DNA from: Physcomitrium patens
Taxonomy: Eukaryota; Streptophyta; Bryopsida; Funariales; Funariaceae
NCBI RefSeq assembly: GCF_000002425.4
Contig: NC_037275.1
Span: 13,621,987-13,685,986 of the forward strand
Direction of reading: 5' to 3'
Length of the DNA: 64,000 nt
Shown: piece after piece, positions 56,264 through 64,000 of the stretch
Layout of the letters: each line of letters starts with the position of its first letter
Numbering within the stretch: the first letter of the stretch is position 1
Notes under the pieces: generated by a model
Told to the model about the DNA's origin: nothing
What the model saw: the letters and a program-made list of their open reading frames with translations, nothing else
Databases searched by the model: none
Made by a program: the position numbers and the translations under genes

Positions 56264-56274
56264 ACTCTTGTCAA
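56264..56274 (-). other. Self-complementary primer site of element K
   Basis: Minus-strand TTGACAAGAGT, 2 nt from the 5' LTR, perfect complement of the predicted RNA start at 56461-56451. Confidence 0.68.
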
Positions 56275-56276
56275 TC

Positions 56277-56836
56277 TGTCAAGGACAAGAACTCGATGAA
56301 AAAACAATTCAAACAAGTGAGCATTCACTCAAAGAGAGGTAACAAAATATATATAAACAAGTATATATATTGAAAGAGAAACTGGAATGACTATTGCCAA
56401 AAGACAAGAAAACTAGAGACCCTTGAAACAGACTAGAAGCAAGAAAGGAGTTGACAAGAGTGAAGAAGCCTTCACTCTTGTCTCTATATATACTATCTAA
56501 CTAGGGGCTACATGGCGACGTTCTATAGGACCTCCAATATGTGTTGACTTTGTAGGGCACATGCCTTGACTTACAAGACAAGTTTTTCTACGTGTGGACC
56601 ACATAGTTAGCTTGATCTTCAAGCTAACAACATGTGTCGCACATGGCCAACTTGTTGACCACGTTTTTAATTCGAAAAGTCAATTAAAGACACCTATGAA
56701 GTCAAAGCAACGTCTAGGAAATTTCTAGGAAGATTTTATATTAAATATTATAGAATTAACTTATTTTTACCTACTTTTACTTACTTCTACCTATTTCTAC
56801 ATGTAATTATTAACTTACATGATTATGGCCGTGACA
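56277..56836 (-). repeat. 5' LTR of element K
   Basis: 560 bp; palindrome here has the normal family sequence (GACAAGAGTGAAG arm), unlike K's other LTR. Followed by ACTTC and the rest of J's 3' LTR. Confidence 0.92.
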
Positions 56837-56841
56837 ACTTC

Positions 56842-57293
56842 CTAGAAGCTTCATAGACACTGCTTTGACTTCATAGGTGTCTTTAATTGATTTTTGGGAT
56901 TAGAAACGTGGTCAATAAGTTGGCCATGTGCCACACATGTTATTAGCTTGAAAATCAAGCTAACTATGTGGCCCATATATAGAAAAACTTGCCTTATAAA
57001 TCAAGGCATGTATCCTACAAGTCAATACATATTGGAGGTCTTATAGAATGTCGCCATATAGCCCCTAGTTAGAGAGTATATATAGAGACAAGAGTGAAGG
57101 CTTCTTCACTCTTGTCAACTCCTTTCTTGCTTCTAGTCTAGTTTCAAGGATCTCTAGTTTTCTTGTCTTTTGGCAATAGCCATTCCAGTTTCTCTTTCAA
57201 TATACATACTTGTTTATTTATATTTTGTTACCTTTCTTTGAGTGAAGGCTCACTTGTCTGAATTATTTTTTCATCGAATTCTTATCCTTAACA
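56842..57293 (+). repeat. Second part of J's 3' LTR
   Basis: 452 bp continuing 51249; contains TATA and palindrome (about 57089-57118, perfect arms) and ends CCTTAACA before TGTAG. Confidence 0.9.
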
Positions 57294-57298
57294 TGTAG

Positions 57299-58321
57299 TT
57301 GTTGAGGAGCCGTTGATATTGCCATTGAATTATAGTAACATTGAAGCCTATTTGTTTGACTTTCAAATTGAAATTTGAAAAGTCAATTGTTGCACTTCAA
57401 AGTAAAGTCAATTGCTTGATTCAATGATTAGGTAAATTGAGCATTAATTTTTTTACCTCATATTCTAATCCATTGAAAAACTGGCTAATTAATACAATAT
57501 TATCCCACTTGATATCAGTTATAAGTTATCAAAATTATGAAGTATATAATGTTACGGATTGATTGTCTTATCATAAAATATGGATCTTGTTGGATGTAAT
57601 ATGAATTGGATCATGTTCTCCCTACATGGATCAAAATTCTCCTATAAAAGCCTCCAAATTATCCAATATTGGATCTTGTCATTCAAAACAAGATGAAAAA
57701 AACGATAATATTCAACCTAAAAGAAGTATATCAATGAATCTAACTTGTGACCCTAGAATTGGATAGCTTTGGGGTTGAAGTTCAATGACAAGTTGTACTT
57801 AATTGATAAATCTTCAAAATTTAGATCTTTTGCTATCAAACTTTTTAGGCAAGACAACTCTTGGTTCTCTAATACTAGAAGGATGTTCCATTGTAAGAGA
57901 AGAGACATGATTGAATGTAGTTGTCAAGGAAGTATTGGTATTGCAATTGAATTAAATATTGAAGCAGTTCCAATCATATCTATGTCTTCACTTCCAGCCA
58001 TTCTTATTACTCCTTGTAGTAGTAAATTGAGTTGATGCATCACAAGCATTAATTCTCTCAATTGCTCTTATATTTGTACCATTTCACTCTTCATTTTAAA
58101 AAGTTTTGCCATGATAATACTTAGAAAATAAATATCCAATATTACTCAAGATAAATAGAAGAGGAGACTTAAGAACAAAGAAGATACTAAGAATAATATT
58201 AGTTTAAAAGAGAGTAATCTGTAACTTCTAATACGCTTATATTTTATCAAGAAAAAAAGATAATCCATTATTAATCAAGAGAAGACAATGCTCTAATATT
58301 GTAAGTACACTCTTGTCAATC
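57299..58321 (-). pseudogene. gag N-terminal part and leader of element I
   Basis: Minus strand continuation of I's gag after J. Contains the gag core in pieces and the shared TGA in the SQF-stop-QLA motif near 57525. The start-codon region is near 58112 (AAACTTTTTGCCATGATAA on the plus strand, ATGGCAAAAC on the minus). The leader ends with the primer site, whose plus-strand complement ACTCTTGTCAA is at 58309-58319, and a 2-nt spacer. Confidence 0.75.
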
Positions 58322-58856
58322 TGTCAAGGATATGAACTGAAAGAAGATGCATAAACTTCAAAAATATGTTTCAAAAGAAAAGTAGTAAAATAGAAATAAA
58401 ATAGTATGTATATTAAAAAGAAATTGGAATGGCTATTACCAAATGACAAAGTAACTAGAGACTCTTAAATCTACACTAGAAGCAAGAAAAAAATTGACAA
58501 GAGTGAAGAAGACTTCATTCTTGCCTCTATATATATTATCTAACTAAGAGCTATAAGACAATGTTCTATAAGACCTCTGATATGTATTGACTTTGCAGGA
58601 CGCGTCTTTTAGCTTATAAGGTAAGTTTTCTATGTGTGGACTACATAGTTAAGTTGTTGTTCAAGCTACCAACATATGTGGCATATGGCCAACTTGTTGA
58701 CCAAGTTTTTAACCTAAAAAGTCAATTAAAGATACCTATAAAATCAAATAAACTTCTATGAAGCTTCTATGAAGCTAATATAGAAGATATTATGGAATTA
58801 ACCTAATTTACTAATCATATAGGTAATTATTGGTTTACATGTGTATGTCCATGACA
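58322..58856 (-). repeat. 5' LTR of element I
   Basis: 535 bp, partner of 37894-38432. The predicted RNA start lies at 58504-58494 on the minus strand and matches the primer site perfectly in spite of the age of the copy. Confidence 0.88.
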
Positions 58857-60000
58857 TTCTATGAAAAATCGTATTAAAGATATTCATGAAATGGACCTAA
58901 AAGAACTTTAAGATGGTACAAGTTTGGAATTATTTTTGACTTATTCATATTGAAACCAAGTTGGATAATCTATAGAACTTGAAAATATAAATTAAAAGAT
59001 TGTAGAGGCTTATAATGCCTTATTATTAAGCCTAAAAGTTATAGGATCATTCTTGAGAGTACAAATGAAGCTAAGATATTGAGAGCAAGCTTTACAAAGT
59101 TTAAAAAGGGCAAGAAATTTGGATGAAGATGAAGAAGATATGAATCATAAGATTTGGATCATTTTAAAAAAAGCTTTGACGACCTAAAAATTAAAGAAAA
59201 AAATATATTCTAAGGAATATATTATTTTTTGGCTAGTGACATATTTTTATATGGCATTTTGAAAGAAAGAAAATTATAAATATAAATAAATAATAAAACA
59301 TTGGATTTAGAATAAGATATAAAATCTATAGTAGAAATATTAATTTATTATTTATTGGTGAATATTAATGGAAATAAAAATATCAAAATACATGACCATT
59401 TAAGAGATATGGATCAAATAATAGTTAAAAAAAAATCTATTTATAAAGGCACAAGAATATGAAACATGAAGTCAGTGCCAATTCATGGATTGTCAACAAA
59501 AATAAGTGATTTGATATTTTCATAAATAAAATATAAAAAATCAACTATGTTACAAAATGTTTTATATATAGTAGTTATATATACAATATTAAATCATAGT
59601 AGTATTAGATGGTAAATAAATATTTTCATAATTATAAAATATTTGAAATTAACATTAAAATTTTAATTACTTCAAATAAAAATAAAATGCATTAGATTTG
59701 AATTATGTTTTATTTTTATTGTATTGTTTGACAACTAAAAAGTTTATGCTATAAAAATGAATAAAATATCATGTCAAGTGTCATTAGAGATGTATATTTG
59801 TTTTTATATTTTTAGATTGATAATTTATATATTAGAAGAAAATATATTAAATAATAATATAGAAGTATGGAATATATTATTATTATTAATAAAAGGCTTT
59901 CAAAAATTAAAAATACTTTTGTTACATATGCCTACAAAAAGATTTGTATGTAATGATTTTTTATAAAACTTTTCTTTTATAATTAGTAACAAAGATGTTT
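58857..60000 (+). pseudogene. NLR pseudogene copy 2: NB-ARC and linker
   Basis: Plus-strand match of 30151-30388 plus 36771-37410, without element A. Reads KDIHEMDLKEL, then LLSLKVIGSFLRVQ (GLPL-side helix), EQALQSLKRARNLDEDEED, WIILK.ALTTF-DDL and, near 59375-59420, IKIHDHLRDM, the MHD-type motif, followed by a degenerate G-T-R-I-W. 59757-59966 continues with KGFQKLKILLLHMPTKRF, the start of the LRR side. Stops and frame changes are frequent, so this is a dead gene. Intact genes of this class are intracellular immune receptors. Confidence 0.65.
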
Positions 60001-61800
60001 CAACAACATTGAAAGAAATAATTGTTTTACATTTGAAGAATTTTAAATTTATACAAAATTTTTTAAATTTATTTTTTATAATGAATACATTATTAGAGCT
60101 TGATTTAGAAGGTTTTTCAAATCAAGAAATATTACCACAAAATATGCATTATTTAACATCATTAAGAATCGTCAATTTAAAAAGATGTATAAGATTAAGA
60201 ATACTACCATAAATATTAAGAAACTTCATTTTTTTACAACAATTAAGCATTTGTGAATGCTCAAATTTGAAATCATAGCCAAATGAGTTTAGCAACATTA
60301 TATCTTTGATGTGATTAAATATAACTAGGTGCTCAAAATTGACATTATTATCAAAGGAATTAGAAACCTTACATTTTTGACAAGATTAGATATAAGTAGG
60401 TGCTTAAACTTGACATCAATACTAAAAAATTTAAAAAATCTTATAACTTTGATATAGTTAGATATAAAAGGATGCTCAAATTTGACATCATTATCAAAGG
60501 AGTTAGGCAATCTTATATCTTTGCTAGAATTAGATACAAGTTGATGTTCAAACTTGACATTATTGCCAAAGGAGTTGAATAACGTTACACATTTGATAAG
60601 GTTAGAGATAAGTTGGTCTTCAAACTTGATATCATTGACAAAAGAATTAAACAATCTTATATCTTTGATAAAATTAGATATAAGTAATTGCTTAAAGAGT
60701 TGGATAATCTTACATCTTTGACATGAACAAATATAATTCAATGTTCAAATGTAATATCATTGCCACAGAAATTAAAGAATCTTATATCTTTGATGTAAAT
60801 AGCTATAAGATAATGTTTAAACTAAACATCATTATAAAAAGAGTTGAACAACCTTATATCTTTGATACTGCTCAAAATTAAAAAATGTTCAAAATCAATA
60901 TCATCATTTAGAAATTGAGCAACTTTATATTATTAATATGATTGGATATAAGAAGATGTTCAAACTTGAAATTTTTATTTGAGGAATTAGACAAACTTAC
61001 ATGTTTGCTCGAATTAAATATAAGAAGATGGGAAAAGATGAAAATTGAATAAAAATTGAGCATCTCCTTACATCTTTAATAAAGTTACAAATAAGTGAAT
61101 GTTTAAACTTGACATCATTGTTTAAAGAATTAAACAACTTTATCTTTAATAAAATTACATATAAGAAGATGCTCAAACTTAACATTATTACTAAAGGAGT
61201 TGCACAATTTTACATCTTTATTAGAATTAGATATAATTAAATGCTCAAAGTTGATATCTTTTTTTAAAGGAATTAGACAACTTTAAATCATTGATAAAAT
61301 TAAGTATAAGTAGATGCTTAAATATAACATTATTGCCAAAAGAATTAAACAACCTTATATCTTTGACAAAGTTAGATATAAGTCAATGCTTAAATTTGAT
61401 ATTATTACCAAAGAAATTACATCTTTGATAATATTACGTATATGTAGATGATTAGCTTGACATCATTGATAAAAAAAATTAAAACCTAATATTAATCATA
61501 TGGTTAAATTTAAATAGATGCTTAAACTTGACATCATTACTAAAGTAGTTGCTCAATTTACATCTTTGACATAATTAGATACAAGTTGGTCTTCAAATTT
61601 GACATCATTACCAAGCAAATTATGGGACTTTAAATTTTTAACACGATTAAATATAAGTAGATGTTTAAACTTAATATCATTACCAAAGAAGTTAGACAAC
61701 CTTACATCTTTGACAGATTTAGATATAAATGAATAGTTATATTTGAAATTATTGCTAAAGGAATTGGGAATACATTGCATATAGTGATTGTGTATATAAT
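60001..61800 (+). pseudogene. NLR pseudogene copy 2: about 20 degenerate LRRs
   Basis: Tandem units of about 72 bp on the plus strand, each encoding a 24-residue LRR of the type L-x-x-L-x-x-L-x-I-S-x-C-x-N-L-x-S-L-P-K-E-L. The clearest are at 60085-60212 (LLELDLEGFSNQEILPQNMHYL, shortened here to motif letters: L-x-L-x-x-x-L-P) and 60240-60720 (RLDISRCLNL, QLDIKGCSNLTSLSKELGNL). The later units, to about 61790, keep the pattern with more stops. The minus-strand open frames in this tract (for example 60325-60741) are antisense shadows of the repeats. Confidence 0.7.
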
Positions 61801-62090
61801 ATTAAATTATAGTAGTATTAGATGCTTTATCAGTATATATGTAATATTAAATTATAGTATCATTAGATATTTTGTTAATATATATTAAAAGTTAATTTAC
61901 TTAGTTTTCAAGTACATCATTTGTTGACTTGAAAATTATCACTAATTTATAAAAGTAAGTTAATTAATTATTATTAATTTTATATCAAAAATAGATAAGT
62001 ATTTTTAAATGGTTAATTATTAAATAGTATCTGTTTTTTTATAAAAACCTTTATAGCATATAATCTTATAAAAATTAGATTTGTATAAGA

Positions 62091-62156
<66 letters not shown>

Positions 62157-62990
62157 TTTTTAAAACCAAAAAAATATACATAAGTTTAATAAGAGAGTAA
62201 TTTAATGTTTTTATTAATGTATTTTTTTTAGTTTTATCTATTGCACAAGTATATGTGTGAGTATATTTAGATTTGTAAAAAGAAAAATTTGAAAAAAATT
62301 AAAATTCTTTTTTTTACATTGATTTAATATTTTATCTTTAAATATTAAGTACATTAAATTTAAAATAATTTTTAAAAAATGGATTATTTTAATTTTTTAG
62401 AATTTAAAAAAATAAAAAATTTATATAGATTTTTTTATATTATTTTTTAATAAGAGAAATTCCTTATTTATATTTTTAAAAAACTAATTTCCTATTTACA
62501 TATTTTTTAATGTTTAGAAGAATTTTTTCTGAGAGCAAAAATTTGTAAATAAATTCTAATTCTAAGATATAAATAAAATATTTAAGTTAATGAAAATATC
62601 TAATATTTATTAGATTATTAATATAAATATTACTCAAATTATAATATTTTTTACTTTCATAGGAGTTATGTTTTTTTATAAAAATAGAAATATTACTTCT
62701 AAAAAATTAAATCAACATTATTTTCTAAAATTTCTAATGTGTTTTTGCTCAATTAAGTGAATTTCGATTTTTCACATGTAAATATAAAGATATCACCCTG
62801 ATTCACTACTACATGTTAGTATTCATGTCTAAGAAGTATTTGGAAAATTTCCAAATAGTTATGTAAAGCGATTGCACTCATATATCATAATTGGTATTCT
62901 GATTTTATTTTAATTTAATTCTATTTCGTTTTAAAAAATTATAGCATTCTGTAACCTATCGGTATTATCAAAATCTATAAATTCTACAGG
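61801..62990. other. AT-rich sequence with no gene seen
   Basis: Very AT-rich, with no open frame or repeat family recognised except the GATA microsatellite inside it. Confidence 0.5.
62091..62153 (+). repeat. GATA/TAGA microsatellite
   Basis: About 15 tetranucleotide units (AGAT/GATA) with one interrupted unit (GATAAATA). Confidence 0.95.
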
Positions 62991-63035
62991 GACCCAGAAA
63001 CTGAAGCACATACATATTCAAATATTAATCAAAGG

Positions 63036-63374
63036 GTGTTGTGCAAATCTATAAAACTCAATTTTGCCACCAGGACGAAGAGTTCACTGCTTTATTACCG
63101 CAAATGCTTCAGGTACCTACACCTTGTGGAACTTACACTGCATGAAGACACCAAGCTCGGCATTTGCTCTCTCATTACAAATCTTCATTTTGTTATATTG
63201 CATTGTGATAAATTGCTACCACACTTAAACCTTCACAAGATGTTTTCACAATATTCTAATGCTTGCAACATGTTCAGTTTGTTGTATCGTCGTTGTCTTC
63301 CTTCAGGTTGTCCAGATGATGAAATGCTGGAGGTTTGGCTGTGTGTCTGTGGGGTGTTCTGTGTGTTTTGGTAA
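63036..63374 (+). CDS. Hypothetical ORF in GC-richer right end
   Basis: 112-codon frame containing LHLVELTLHEDTKLGICSL and ending VCGVFCVFW. Rich in Leu and Cys, no recognised motif. The surrounding 63.0-64.0 kb has genic composition, but no start context or splice structure supports this strand over the other. Confidence 0.15.
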   Translation: MLCKSIKLNFATRTKSSLLYYRKCFRYLHLVELTLHEDTKLGICSLITNLHFVILHCDKLLPHLNLHKMFSQYSNACNMFSLLYRRCLPSGCPDDEMLEVWLCVCGVFCVFW

Positions 63375-63382
63375 CCGTAATC

Positions 63383-63507
63383 CTTAGGAACTGTAGACAA
63401 GCTCTAGAATCGTGAATGCTGATGGTTGTGAAAACTTAGGAGTCTTTAGGAACTGTAGTCAAGCTCTAGAATCGTGAACGCCGATGGTTGTGAAAGCTTA
63501 GGAGTCT
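63383..63507. repeat. 62-bp tandem duplication
   Basis: Two adjacent copies starting TTAGGAACTGTAG (63383 and 63445), each with CAAGCTCTAGAATCGTGAA and GATGGTTGTGAAA. They differ at only four or so positions, so the duplication is recent. Confidence 0.85.
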
Positions 63508-63514
63508 TTCAAGG

Positions 63515-64000
63515 TGATACTTACCTCGCAGATTGGATCCATGAGGATTCATGCGTGTCACTTACCTTTCTGGATTATATTTTGCGTAACGTCGTTCTGT
63601 GAACTGGAAGCATTTTTACTTTGTGAACTCGCCGAATGGTTAGATTGACGTTTCCTGCGATTTGAAATACTTGCATAAACTTTGCAGAAGTGCGCGTTGA
63701 TTGTTGGCTAGGCATCAGGTCTGGTTTTGTGTGCGTGTGTATGTGTGTATGTGTGTGTGTGTCTTGACATGTCCGCCGTGACCCAGAACCATCGCTAAGT
63801 CCTTTGAGCATCATCATCCTGTTCGGCTTGAGATTTTAGAATACAAACTAACCTCAGCTTGAATATTGCAGCTCAACACTACAAGACTCTGTTCTGATGG
63901 TGTTTTCAGGGTCCCGGAATTAATTTTTGAGAACGAGAATGGTTCAAGAATATGAATCCACAACCGCGGCAGCATGGGCTCATGTGGTGGTTTTTTGAGG
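63515..64000 (-). CDS. Possible 5' part of a minus-strand gene
   Basis: On the minus strand there are three donor-like sites: GAGGTTAGT near 63855, AAGGTAAGTGAC near 63565 and GAGGTAAGTATC near 63522, with an ATG-led frame between the first two (MMMLKGLSDGSGSRRTCQD, 63575-63817). That frame contains a His/Thr run encoded by a CA/TG microsatellite and stops before the second donor, so it is more likely leader or intron than coding. Listed because the clustering of donors suggests a transcript reading to the left. Confidence 0.15.
63723..63763 (+). repeat. TG/CA microsatellite
   Basis: Alternating GTGTGC/GTGTAT units, about 40 bp. Confidence 0.9.

Larger units (their letters stand above)
51250..56836 (-). 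mobile_element. Element K: internally deleted chromovirus in J's LTR
   Basis: LTRs 51250-51811 (562 bp) and 56277-56836 (560 bp); flanks GCTTC (51245-51249) and ACTTC (56837-56841) fit a 5-bp duplication with one change. Minus-strand order: gag, PR, RT, then a junction at about 53675 where the end of RT is fused directly to the start of the IN zinc region. Relative to A this removes 33546-34352, about 807 bp: RNase H and the tether. IN, chromodomain and aORF follow. Confidence 0.92.
45350..57293 (+). mobile_element. Element J: full-length chromovirus with K nested in its 3' LTR
   Basis: 5' LTR 45350-45889 (540 bp); 3' LTR in two parts, 51162-51249 and 56842-57293, which sum to 540 bp. Target duplication TGTAG at 45345-45349 and 57294-57298. 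Without K the element is about 6.35 kb. It sits in the gag of element I. gag, PR, RT, RNase H, IN, chromodomain and aORF are all recognisable with scattered stops; more decayed than A, B and K. Confidence 0.92.
37894..58856 (-). mobile_element. Element I: old chromovirus that split NLR copy 2; host of G, H and J
   Basis: Minus strand. 3' LTR 37894-38432, chromodomain and IN core 40458-41561, IN N-terminus to gag C-terminus 42816-45349, gag N-terminus 57299-58085, leader, 5' LTR 58322-58856. The flanks TATTA (37889-37893) and TTCTA (58857-58861) fit one 5-bp target duplication with mutations, as copy 1 has GGAATTCTATG at this spot. G replaces the aORF/polypurine region, H lies in IN, J in gag. 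RT active site is YLTN instead of YLDD. Confidence 0.8.

Noticed and set aside
60325..60741. Minus-strand 138-codon frame with repeated SNFIKDIRLFNSF-type units
   Set aside because: Antisense shadow of the plus-strand LRR repeats, whose forward translation gives the LRR consensus.
60001..61800. CRISPR-like or satellite array
   Set aside because: The 72-bp units are contiguous with no spacers and encode LRRs; the genome is eukaryotic.
63723..63763. His/Thr-rich peptide run as a protein domain
   Set aside because: Encoded by a TG/CA microsatellite; no supporting coding context.

Overview
The window looks like a gene-poor, retrotransposon-dense stretch of a land-plant nuclear genome, most likely a moss (a Physcomitrium-like genome would fit). 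The main repeat is a chromodomain Ty3/gypsy family of the Tcn1-like type known from mosses and fungi, and the one recognisable host gene is a decayed NB-ARC/LRR resistance gene with the C-x-x-L-x-x-L-P LRR style common in moss NLRs. No family was confirmed by a search.

Layout. 1-2109: 5' part of a minus-strand gypsy element Z (tRNA-Asp-type primer site, 973 bp LTR) inserted into a plus-strand chromovirus remnant (element 0, 2110-3409). 3410-25653: old plus-strand chromovirus D, split by minus-strand B (6666-21675, TSD CTACG), itself split by minus-strand C (9437-18069, a different gypsy lineage with 1.3 kb LTRs and a tRNA-Trp primer site); D is also broken by minus-strand fragment E (22618-25002). 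25654-29593: low-copy sequence with a GC-richer island (about 26.0-28.7 kb) that may hold a gene or gene remnants, then AT-rich sequence. 29594-61800: an NLR pseudogene locus. Part of the locus (end of an old LTR plus the 3' half of NB-ARC) is tandemly duplicated. Copy 1 was hit by plus-strand element A (30394-36765, TSD AAAAG, nearly identical LTRs). Copy 2 was hit by minus-strand element I (37894-58856), which in turn received G (38433-40457), the solo LTR H (41562-42815) and plus-strand J (45350-57293, TSD TGTAG); J's 3' LTR received minus-strand K (51250-56836). NLR copy 2 runs on into about 20 degenerate LRRs to 61.8 kb. 61.8-63.0 kb is AT-rich with a GATA microsatellite; 63.0-64.0 kb is again GC-richer and may be the edge of a gene.

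How the elements work. The A/B/D/I/J/K family carries gag with a CCHC knuckle, then PR-RT-RNase H-IN-chromodomain in the -1 frame, then a third reading frame of exactly 423 nt just before the polypurine tract, here called aORF. Just after the 5' LTR lies an 11-nt sequence complementary to the predicted first 11 nt of the element's own RNA (about 31 nt after the TATA box). This points to self-priming as in Tf1/sushi elements instead of tRNA priming. No copy is intact: all carry stops, mostly explicable as C-to-T or G-to-A changes, including an in-frame TGA in gag shared by all six main-family copies.
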